From positions 1 through 15,408 of the forward strand of contig CAXSEE010000095.1 in the NCBI GenBank assembly GCA_964235615.1: DNA of 15,408 nt. Reading direction: 5' to 3'. The DNA comes from Lichenicoccus sp964235615. Lineage in GTDB: Bacteria > Pseudomonadota > Alphaproteobacteria > Acetobacterales > Acetobacteraceae. The position numbers and the translations under genes were made by a program. Under the pieces are notes generated by a model. The model worked only from the letters and a program-made list of their open reading frames with translations, was not told the origin of the DNA and made no database searches. Positions 1 through 6,420 of this stretch are shown here, piece after piece (position 1 is the first letter of the stretch; the number at the start of each line of letters is the position of its first letter).

Positions 1-2
1 GC

Positions 3-176
3 GGCTATGTCGGCGGCGCGCTGGCACCCACCGTCACCGGGATCATCGGCCAGGCCACCGGCTCCTTCCGGCCGGCCCTGCTGGCCGGAAGCGCCATCGC
101 CGCCGTGGCCGCCCTCGCCTACGCGCTGGTGATCAAGGAACCGATTCCACCCGAAACAGCATCGGGTGGCCGATAG
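3..176 (+). CDS. MFS transporter, C-terminal fragment
   Basis: The gene enters from the left edge, so only the last 57 residues and the TAG stop are present. The reading frame is open from base 3. The visible part begins GYVGGALAPTVTG, followed by a Gly/Ala-rich hydrophobic stretch and a second hydrophobic stretch (about residues 24-44 of the fragment), then a short polar tail ending in SGGR. This pattern, a G-x-x-G-A-x-A-P-x-x-T-G motif in the penultimate helix and a final helix with a charged end, is typical of the last two transmembrane segments of major facilitator superfamily permeases, especially the anion:cation symporter (ACS) branch. Members of that branch carry sugar acids and other organic anions. 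The substrate cannot be told from this fragment. The gene reads toward the small lipoprotein gene that starts 58 bases downstream. No terminator hairpin is evident between them. Confidence 0.75.
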   Translation, partial: GYVGGALAPTVTGIIGQATGSFRPALLAGSAIAAVAALAYALVIKEPIPPETASGGR

Positions 177-180
177 GACG

Positions 181-206
181 GAAACCCATCGCAACATGAG
201 CCCGTT
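181..206 (+). promoter_or_regulatory. Candidate EcfG-type (general stress) promoter of the lipoprotein gene
   Basis: A GAAAC element (181-185; GGAAA is also readable at 180-184) is followed after 17 nt by a perfect CGTT (203-206). The EcfG consensus is GGAAC-N16/17-CGTT, so the -35 box matches at 4 of 5 positions. A start site about 7-9 nt after CGTT would leave a leader of roughly 20 nt containing the Shine-Dalgarno GGAG at 223-226, which is good geometry for the gene starting at 235. The -35 mismatch means this could be chance. It is only a prediction. Confidence 0.35.
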
Positions 207-234
207 GGGCAAGTCATTCGACGGAGAACAACCC

Positions 235-492
235 ATGCAGTCCAAAGCCTCACGCCTCGCCAAAGCCGCCGTCGCCGGCGGACTGCTGCTGGCGCTCGCC
301 GGCTGCAATGGCGCGACGCCCCCGGAAGGACCCGGACAGAGCGCCGCCCTGCCCGCGATGCAGCCCGGCCCGGTCAGCCCCGGCGCCGCGGGCCTCGGGC
401 CGGCCGGTTCAGACTCCGCCGTAGGCTCGGGCAACCTCGCCAACCCCGGCGTCGTCGGACCCTCCGTTGGAGGCGCCGGCGGGGTTCATTGA
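235..492 (+). CDS. Small Gly/Pro-rich lipoprotein of unknown function
   Basis: This is an 85-residue protein of a family I do not recognise. It begins with a classic lipoprotein signal: basic residues (K4, R7, K10), a hydrophobic core (residues 11-22) and a lipobox LAGC with the lipidated Cys at residue 24. The remaining ~60 residues are Gly, Pro, Ala and Ser rich, with no predicted helix and repeated GPG/PGP/GVVG-like stretches, so the mature part is probably disordered and tethered to a membrane. The ATG at 235 is chosen over the in-frame ATG at 166 for two reasons: GGAG lies 8 nt upstream (223-226), and only this start puts the signal peptide at the N terminus. The 166 start also overlaps the transporter stop. 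The gene converges on recQ with only 15 bases between the two stops. A possible EcfG promoter lies just upstream. Confidence 0.7.
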   Translation: MQSKASRLAKAAVAGGLLLALAGCNGATPPEGPGQSAALPAMQPGPVSPGAAGLGPAGSDSAVGSGNLANPGVVGPSVGGAGGVH

Positions 493-507
493 TCGCACAA
501 GCCGGGA

Positions 508-2313
508 TCACGACAGGCTGGCCAGCACCTTCTCGCCGTAGCGCGCCAGCTTGGAAATGCCGACACCCTTGATCACGCCAAGCTGGTCGGCATCGCGTGG
601 GTTGCGGGTGGCAATGTCGCGCAACACGGAGTCGTGGAAGATCACGTAGGGCGGCAACGACTGCGCCCGCGCCTCCAGCCTGCGCCATTCCCGCAGGGCC
701 TCGAACCGGCGCTGCGCATCGCCGTCCAGCACCGCCGCTTCACCCGCGGCGCTCTCGCGTGGCCGCGGCACCGCGGCGGCGGTCGCCTCGACCGGGTCCT
801 CGCGCAGCATGAGCTTCTCCTCGCCGCGCAGGATCGGCCGCGCCACCTCGTCATTGAAACACAAGGTCGCATACTCGCCGTCGCTGGTGCGCAACGCGCC
901 ACGCGAGACCAGCTGGCGGATGACGCTGCGCCAGAAGCCGTCCGGATGCTCTTTCCCTATTCCGTATAACGGCAGCCGGTCATGCTGGTGCCGTGTCACC
1001 ATGTCGGTCTGCTTGCCGCGCAGCACCGAGACGATATGCAGCGCTCCGAAACGCTGGCCGGTGCGATAGATCGCCGACAGCACCTTCTGCGCCGCCACCG
1101 TGCCGTCGAAGGTCGCGACCGGGTTGCGGCAGTTGTCGCAATGCCCGCAATTGCGCGGCAACGCCTCGCCGAAACAGGTCAGCAGCGCGCGGGTGCGGCA
1201 GGCGGTGGTCTCGGTCAGCCCGATCATCGACTCCAGCCGCTGGCTCATGACCTGCTTCTGCGCCGCCGCCGCCGCCGACTGATCCAGCCAATGCCGCGCG
1301 CGGGCGATATCCTCCCCGCCATAGAGCAGCAGCGTGTCGGCGCGCTCGCCGTCGCGGCCGGCGCGTCCGATCTGCTGGTAATAGCTCTCCGGGCTGTCCG
1401 GCATGTCGAGATGCACGACGAGGCGCACGTCCGGCCGGTCGATGCCCATGCCGAAGGCGATCGTCGCCACCATCACCACCGGCTCGCCAGACCGGAAACG
1501 CGCCAGCGCCGCCCGCTTCTCCAGCGGCGAGATACCGGCATGGAACACGATCGCCGGCCAGTCGCGTTCGCGCAGGCTGCGGGCGATCCGCTCGGTCTTG
1601 TTGCGGCTGCCGCAATACACGATGGTCGCCCCGGTCCCCGAACGGTGCCGCTCCAGCATGTCGGTGAGCTGGCGCAGCTCGGCCGCCTTCGGGCGCGCGG
1701 CGATATGCAGGTTCTCGCGGTGAAAGCTCGCCGCGAGCACCTCGGCGTCGGGCATCGCCAGCGCCTGGAGTATATCGCTCCGCGTGCGCGGGTCCGCGGT
1801 TGCCGTCAGCGCGATCCGCGGCACTCCCGGCAACGCCTCCGGCAGACGCGCCAGCGCCCGATACTCGGGCCGGAAGTCATGTCCCCAACCCGAGACGCAA
1901 TGCGCCTCGTCGATGGCGATGACGGAAATCTCATGACGAGACAGCCGCTCCAGCATGCCCGGGGACAGCAGCCGCTCGGGCGATACATACAGCAGGTCCA
2001 GCCGGCCGTTGTTGAGCTGGTTGCGTATGCGCTGGGCATCCTCCGGCTCGAGATCGGAATGCAGCGCCGCGGCATTGACGCCAAGCTGCCGCAACGCCGC
2101 CACCTGGTCGTCCATCAGGGCGATCAGCGGCGAGATCACCAGCCCCATGCCCGGGCGGCACAGCGCCGGCAACTGGTAGCACAGGCTCTTGCCGCCGCCG
2201 GTCGGCATCAGCACCAGCGCGTCGCCGCCCTGCATCACCCGCGAAATTGCCGCTCCCTGCAGGCCACGAAACGCCGGGAAGCCGAACACCCGCGACAGCA
2301 CCTCCAACGGCAC
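508..2313 (-). CDS. recQ: ATP-dependent DNA helicase RecQ
   Basis: This is a 3'-5' superfamily 2 helicase of recombinational repair and fork restart, 601 aa, which is close to the E. coli RecQ length. Visible domains: Walker A TGGGKS (38-43), ISPLIALMDDQ (60-70), DEAH box with the RecQ aromatic-rich loop (135-150, GWGHDFRP), TATAD (170-174), and motifs V/VI (AFGMGIDRPDVR near 286-297; QQIGRAGRDG 313-322). These are followed by the zinc-binding Cys set (C372, C389, C392, C395), the winged-helix RQC region (about 400-505) and a C-terminal HRDC domain (about 532-601). The start chosen is GTG at 2313 with GAGGGG 9 nt upstream. The frame stays open to 2796, but that part is antisense/out-of-frame sequence of the lipoprotein gene plus a hairpin element. 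TTG at 2307 or 2358 is also possible. The gene is preceded on the same strand by the OmpA-like lipoprotein gene. Confidence 0.95.
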   Translation of the reverse strand: MPLEVLSRVFGFPAFRGLQGAAISRVMQGGDALVLMPTGGGKSLCYQLPALCRPGMGLVISPLIALMDDQVAALRQLGVNAAALHSDLEPEDAQRIRNQLNNGRLDLLYVSPERLLSPGMLERLSRHEISVIAIDEAHCVSGWGHDFRPEYRALARLPEALPGVPRIALTATADPRTRSDILQALAMPDAEVLAASFHRENLHIAARPKAAELRQLTDMLERHRSGTGATIVYCGSRNKTERIARSLRERDWPAIVFHAGISPLEKRAALARFRSGEPVVMVATIAFGMGIDRPDVRLVVHLDMPDSPESYYQQIGRAGRDGERADTLLLYGGEDIARARHWLDQSAAAAAQKQVMSQRLESMIGLTETTACRTRALLTCFGEALPRNCGHCDNCRNPVATFDGTVAAQKVLSAIYRTGQRFGALHIVSVLRGKQTDMVTRHQHDRLPLYGIGKEHPDGFWRSVIRQLVSRGALRTSDGEYATLCFNDEVARPILRGEEKLMLREDPVEATAAAVPRPRESAAGEAAVLDGDAQRRFEALREWRRLEARAQSLPPYVIFHDSVLRDIATRNPRDADQLGVIKGVGISKLARYGEKVLASLS

Positions 2314-2390
2314 CGGGCTTTGCCCCTCAACTTGGAGCGGAACCCCATCAAAGCCCAAGCTCTGAAATCCATCACTCAAGGAATTGGGGT

Positions 2391-2432
2391 CTGGGGCCTC
2401 CGGCCCCAGTGGGTCCGAGGGCAAAGCCCTCG
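2391..2432. repeat. Twin GC-rich hairpins (REP-like element/possible terminator)
   Basis: Two perfect short stem-loops stand side by side directly after the OmpA-like lipoprotein stop codon. The first in minus-strand transcription is 2416-2432, CGAGGGC-AAA-GCCCTCG (7-bp stem, 3-nt loop). The second is 2391-2409, CTGGGGCC-TCC-GGCCCCAG (8-bp stem, 3-nt loop). There is no clear U-run after either stem, so intrinsic termination may be partial. The sequence resembles the short GC-rich repeat elements scattered between genes in many Acetobacteraceae genomes, but copy number cannot be checked here. It sits between the lipoprotein gene and recQ and would be in the recQ leader if they are co-transcribed. 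Confidence 0.65.
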
Positions 2433-2434
2433 CC

Positions 2435-2818
2435 TTACAACGAAAAATCGATCTCGACGCGACGCGCGCCGACGTCCGCGTCCTGGTTCGACGGCTTGCG
2501 TGGGCTGACCTTGATGCGGTTGGCGGCGACGCCATCGGCGCGCAGGGCGTCGGCCACGATATCGGCGCGCCGGCTGGAGAGTGCCTCGTCCGCCGACAGG
2601 TTGCCGTGGGCGGCGGCGTGACCCGCGACCAGGACGTCCATCGACGGATTGTCGGCCGCGGCGGTTGCGGCCTGGGCCACGATGCCCCGCGCGGCCTGAT
2701 CGAGCGCTGCGGAGTCCTTGTTGAAGAACACGACGTATTTGCGTCCCAGCGCATTGCCTCCGAGCAGGGAGCAGGCGGACAGCAGGCAGACGACAATCAG
2801 CAACGACAGGCGACGCAT
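2435..2818 (-). CDS. OmpA-domain lipoprotein (outer membrane, small)
   Basis: This is a 127-aa protein with an N-terminal lipoprotein signal: RR at 2-3, hydrophobic 4-14, lipobox LSAC with Cys16. One compact OmpA/MotB C-terminal-like domain follows (about 27-127). Recognisable signatures are the segment A-G-H-x-x-x-x-G-N (65-73), L-S-S-R-R-A-D-I-V (80-88), L-R-A-D-G-V (92-97) and G-A-R-R-V-E-I (117-123). In this family the domain binds diaminopimelate of peptidoglycan through an Asp after G-H-T and an Arg 15 residues later. Here the Arg is present (R84) but the Asp position is Ala (A69), so binding may be lost or altered. There is an ATG start with GGGA 9 nt upstream. The gene lies 55 bases downstream of cydC on the same strand and could share its transcript. 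It is followed by twin hairpins before recQ. The family assignment is firm; the cellular role is unknown. Confidence 0.85.
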   Translation of the reverse strand: MRRLSLLIVVCLLSACSLLGGNALGRKYVVFFNKDSAALDQAARGIVAQAATAAADNPSMDVLVAGHAAAHGNLSADEALSSRRADIVADALRADGVAANRIKVSPRKPSNQDADVGARRVEIDFSL

Positions 2819-2873
2819 GAGACGATATCCCGGGATCAGACGACCGGTTTGTTAGAGCAAGAACGCCGCCGCG

Positions 2874-4556
2874 TCACGCAGCAGTGCTGATCCTGCCATC
2901 CGCCAGCCGCCAGATCCGGTCGAGCCGCTCCACGCCCATCAGGCGATGGACGATCAGGATGATGGTGCGTCCGACGGCGACGCTGTTCAGGGTCATGAGG
3001 AATTGCCGTTCGGTATCGGCATCGAGACCGGCGCAGGGCTCGTCCAGGATCAGGATGGGTGCGTTCGAGAGCAACACGCGGGCCAGGGCGAGGCGGCGGC
3101 CCTGTCCCCCCGAGACTTTGGCCCCCAGTTCGCCGAGCCAGCTATCCAGGCCGTCCGGCAGGCTACGCACCAGGTCCGCGATCTGCGCCTGCTCCAGCGC
3201 CGACCACAACGCCGCCTCGTCGGCATCGGGCCGGCCGAGCAGCAGGTTGTTGCGGATCGAGTCGTCGAACAGATGGCTGGTCTGGCCCAGCCACGCGACA
3301 CGGCCGCGCAGGGCGGCCTCGTCGAGCACGGCCAGGTCGACGCCGCCGATCGCGACGTGGCCCGACTGCGGCCTGGCCACGCGCAGCAGCAGCGCGGCGA
3401 GAGTGGACTTTCCGGCGCCGGACGGGCCGAGCAGTGCGATGCGGGCGCCGTGCGGGATGTCCAGGGAGAGGTTCTCGAATATCGCGGCGCGGCCGGGCCA
3501 GCCGAAACATACGCTCTCGAAGCGCAAGGTCAGGTCGTGCGACGCGGCCAGGACCGGCTTCGTGACCTTCGGCCTCGCCGCGTCGGCCAGCCTCACGGCG
3601 TCATGCCGATCCCCGGCCTCCAGCACGCGGCTGGCGGAATGAGCCATGTGGCCGGCCAGGACGCCGGCACGGACCAGCCCGGAGGCAGCCTCGAACGCGG
3701 CCAGCAGCAGGAACAGGCACAGCACGGCCGGCATGGCGCCGATCCGCGCGAACACGAAGCCCATCGAGGCGGCCAGCACGCACAGCATCGCCGCCTGCCC
3801 GCAGAGGAAGGCACCCGCACCGGCAAGGGCGCCCTGGCGCACCAGGTAGGACTGCGCCGACAGCAGCCTGGCTTCCGCGCCGGCGACCAGCGCCATCGCC
3901 CGGTCCCCGGCATCGTAGGCGCGTATCTCGCGCAGGCCGCCGACCATGTCCAGGACTGCAACCCGCAGCCCGGAAGCCGCCTGGGAGAGGGTGGCCCCAG
4001 CCCGTGCCGTGCCGCGCGCGGCCAGCCAGGGCAGCAGCAGCGAAGTCGCCAGGAACAGCAGGCAGACCACGACGGCCAGCGCGATCTGGATGCGGCCGAG
4101 CAGCAGCGCCAGCACCGGCAAGGTCAGCAGGGCCCCGCAAAGCGGCAGCAGCAGGCGCAGATAGAGCCCGTCCAGCGCCTCGACATCGCCGACCAGGCGG
4201 GACAGCACGTCGCCGGTGCGGCGGAAGCCGAGGCCGCCGGCGGCGCTCCCGGCCAACCGGCGGAAGAACCAGACGCGCAGGTCGGCCAGCGCCCGGAACA
4301 TCGCTCCATGCGTCAGCAGCCGTTCGGCGTAGCGCAGCAGCACGCGTCCGACGCCCAGCGCGCGAAGCAGGATGGCCGGGATCAGCAGCAGCCCGACCGC
4401 GGTGCCCGCCAGACGCAGCCCGGCCGCGCTCAGCAGCGCCAGCCCGCAGATCACCGCCAGCAGGGAGACGCATAGCCCAAGGATCAAGGGTCCGGCCTTG
4501 CCGCGCCATAGCGACAGCACCGACAGCAGTGGTGCCATCAGCAGACGCCCGTTCAC
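2874..4556 (-). CDS. cydC: CydC subunit of the heterodimeric thiol (cysteine/glutathione) ABC exporter
   Basis: This is a 560-aa fused ABC exporter subunit. With CydD it forms an inner-membrane exporter that moves cysteine and glutathione to the periplasm and is needed for assembly of bd-type oxidases and periplasmic c-type cytochromes. The N-terminal half is the transmembrane domain (about 1-310). It includes the CydC-typical stretch R-Y-A-E-R-L-L-T-H (75-83) followed by the F-R-A-L-A-D-L-R segment. The C-terminal half is the nucleotide-binding domain: Walker A GPSGAGKS (377-384), Q-loop near Q425, signature VSGGQ (481-485), Walker B ILILDEP (501-507) and H-loop His537. All catalytic residues are present. 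The start ATG overlaps the cydD stop as ATGA (4553-4556), indicating translational coupling. cydAB oxidase genes are not next to it in this window, unlike in some genomes. Confidence 0.92.
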   Translation of the reverse strand: MNGRLLMAPLLSVLSLWRGKAGPLILGLCVSLLAVICGLALLSAAGLRLAGTAVGLLLIPAILLRALGVGRVLLRYAERLLTHGAMFRALADLRVWFFRRLAGSAAGGLGFRRTGDVLSRLVGDVEALDGLYLRLLLPLCGALLTLPVLALLLGRIQIALAVVVCLLFLATSLLLPWLAARGTARAGATLSQAASGLRVAVLDMVGGLREIRAYDAGDRAMALVAGAEARLLSAQSYLVRQGALAGAGAFLCGQAAMLCVLAASMGFVFARIGAMPAVLCLFLLLAAFEAASGLVRAGVLAGHMAHSASRVLEAGDRHDAVRLADAARPKVTKPVLAASHDLTLRFESVCFGWPGRAAIFENLSLDIPHGARIALLGPSGAGKSTLAALLLRVARPQSGHVAIGGVDLAVLDEAALRGRVAWLGQTSHLFDDSIRNNLLLGRPDADEAALWSALEQAQIADLVRSLPDGLDSWLGELGAKVSGGQGRRLALARVLLSNAPILILDEPCAGLDADTERQFLMTLNSVAVGRTIILIVHRLMGVERLDRIWRLADGRISTAA

Positions 4557-6337
4557 GCGACGACGCCCGATGCTCGTGCGATCCCCCGGGGGCTCACCAG
4601 GCGGCCGCCGAGGATATCGAGATGCCGGCCGCCGAAGCTCCGCGCCGCAGAGGAGTGACTCGCCATCAGGACGGTACGATGCCGGGCCAGCCGGCGCAGG
4701 CTTTCGAGGATGGCGTGCTCGGTCTCCGGATCGAGATGGGCTGTCGGCTCATCGAGCAGCAGCAGGGGCGTGCTGCGGAGCATGGCGCGCGCGATGGCGA
4801 CCCGCTGCGCCTGCCCTCCCGAAAGTCCGTAGCCGCCCTCGCCGATCCGGGTGTCGAGACCCTCGGGCAGCGTGTCCACGACCTGGTCCAGCGACGCCAC
4901 GCGCAGAGCCTCATCGAGTGCCTCGGGACTGGCCTCGGGCTGGGCGAACAGGATGTTGTCGCGCAGGCTGCCCGCGAACAGCACCGGCTGCTGTCCGATC
5001 CAGGCGATCAGTTTCGAGAGTGCGGCCGGTGCGAAGGACTGCAGGTCGGCGCCATCGATCAGGATGCGGCCCCGATCCGGCCGGACGAAGCCCAGCAGCA
5101 TCTCGATCACGGTCGATTTGCCGGAACCCGACGGGCCCACCAGCAACACGGTCTCGCCAGGGGCGATGCTGAAGCTGATCCCATCCAGGACCGGCCCACG
5201 CGCCTTGTCCCAGGCGAAATGCACGTCATCGAAGGAAAGCCCGATAGCCTGATGTTCGAAAGACCGGCTGCCGGCAGGGGGCTCGACTGCCGGAGCCGTC
5301 GACGGCGCCAGGACGACAGGCTGGGCCAGGACGACAGGCTGGGCCAGCAGCACCGGTTCCGGCAGTTCGGCGAGCGCCTCGGCACAGGCGACCGCCTGCA
5401 TGCGATCCTGATAAGCCAACGCAAAACTGCGCAGGGGCGCGAAGAACTCCGGCACCAGCAGCAGGGCGAACAGGGAATGCGAGACCGGATGCGCCCCGCC
5501 TACACCCCTATGCATCAGGTTGGCGCCGTCATGCAGCACGATGGCCAGCAGCGCCACCGCCATGGCGCAGTCCAGACCGGCCGATGACAGGAACGCCACA
5601 CGCAGCACCCGCATCGTGCGTATGCGCAACTCGTCGGCCGCCACCGCCAGGCGGACCGCCTCGTCCTCGGTGCGTCCGGCCAGCACGATAGTGGCAATGC
5701 CGCGCATGCGATCGACGAAGCGCGTCTGCAACCGGGACAGCGCCTGGAACTGACGGCGGGAGGCCTGCGCGGCACCGATCCCGAACAGCGCCTGCATCAC
5801 CGGCACCGCGATGCCGCAGCAGAGCAGGACCAGGGCGGCGAAAGGTTGCGCCAGCCATGCGGCCACCAGCACCAGGACAGGGGCCACCAGCATCAGCGTG
5901 GCACCGGGAAGATAACGGGCAAAGAAGCCGTCCATGGCCTCGACGCGATCGACGACAAGGGCGGCAAGGGCGCCGCTATGGGTGAAGCGCAGCAGGCGCG
6001 GCCCATCCGACAGGATGCGTGCCAGGGTATCGTGCCGCAGCCGCGTCCGCGCCCGGCTGCCGGCGCGCGCTGCCTGCCATTCGACGGCCACCTGCAGACC
6101 AGCGCGAATCAGAGCCGCCGCGGCGAACCCCCCCAACGCAGGCAGCAGCGTGACATCGACGGACCCGCCCTCCAGGCGATCGAGCCCTGCCGCCAGGATC
6201 CGCGCCACGCACCACGCCTGGAACAGGGCAGCCAGACAGGCGCACAAGCTAAGCAGGACAACCGGAATAGCCTGGATGCGGCCCAGGCGCGATTGCGTCC
6301 GGACCCATCCTCTGATTGCCGCTCGATTACCGCTCAT
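4553..6337 (-). CDS. cydD: CydD subunit of the heterodimeric thiol ABC exporter
   Basis: This is a 594-aa partner of CydC. The transmembrane domain spans about 20-325 and ends in the CydD-typical P-E-F-F-A-P-L-R-S-F (296-305) and following Q-D-R-M-Q-A-V-A segment. The nucleotide-binding domain follows: Walker A GPSGSGKS (401-408), signature LSGGQ (505-509), Walker B LLLLDEP (525-531) and H-loop His561. All look intact. The linker between the two domains (about 328-356) is Pro/Val/Ala rich and contains a duplicated hexapeptide encoded by an 18-bp tandem repeat. The first gene of the pair starts with ATG 83 bases after the kinase stop. No strong Shine-Dalgarno is visible, which may mean weak initiation or a different start. 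It overlaps cydC by 4 nt. Confidence 0.92.
   Translation of the reverse strand: MSGNRAAIRGWVRTQSRLGRIQAIPVVLLSLCACLAALFQAWCVARILAAGLDRLEGGSVDVTLLPALGGFAAAALIRAGLQVAVEWQAARAGSRARTRLRHDTLARILSDGPRLLRFTHSGALAALVVDRVEAMDGFFARYLPGATLMLVAPVLVLVAAWLAQPFAALVLLCCGIAVPVMQALFGIGAAQASRRQFQALSRLQTRFVDRMRGIATIVLAGRTEDEAVRLAVAADELRIRTMRVLRVAFLSSAGLDCAMAVALLAIVLHDGANLMHRGVGGAHPVSHSLFALLLVPEFFAPLRSFALAYQDRMQAVACAEALAELPEPVLLAQPVVLAQPVVLAPSTAPAVEPPAGSRSFEHQAIGLSFDDVHFAWDKARGPVLDGISFSIAPGETVLLVGPSGSGKSTVIEMLLGFVRPDRGRILIDGADLQSFAPAALSKLIAWIGQQPVLFAGSLRDNILFAQPEASPEALDEALRVASLDQVVDTLPEGLDTRIGEGGYGLSGGQAQRVAIARAMLRSTPLLLLDEPTAHLDPETEHAILESLRRLARHRTVLMASHSSAARSFGGRHLDILGGRLVSPRGIARASGVVA
5308..5343 (+). repeat. 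18-bp perfect tandem duplication inside cydD
   Basis: Two identical head-to-tail copies of CCAGGACGACAGGCTGGG (5308-5325 and 5326-5343) are followed by the start of a diverged third copy (CCAG at 5344). Read on the minus strand it encodes the repeated hexapeptide PVVLAQ in the flexible linker between the transmembrane and ATPase domains, so the frame is kept. It is probably a slippage product and may vary in copy number between strains. Confidence 0.9.
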
Positions 6338-6420
6338 GTCTGCAGGATGTGTAGCCGAACCCGCTCAAGGGCAACAGGGCAGGCCGCCCAGCTCGCCAAA
6401 GCTTCATCTGTCCCAGGGGT

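Noticed and set aside
982..2508. Long + strand open frame opposite recQ
   Set aside because: High-GC shadow of recQ, rich in Arg/Gln/His, with no recognisable domain.
2314..2796. N-terminal extension of the recQ reading frame (about 160 residues)
   Set aside because: It is antisense-free but out-of-frame sequence of the OmpA-like lipoprotein gene plus the hairpin element. It is Ser/Arg/Pro rich and unlike any RecQ N terminus. RecQ similarity begins right after GTG 2313.
2946..5587. Long + strand open frames opposite cydC and cydD
   Set aside because: Mirror frames of two clearly conserved ABC transporter genes; composition dominated by Arg, Gln, Ala and Gly.
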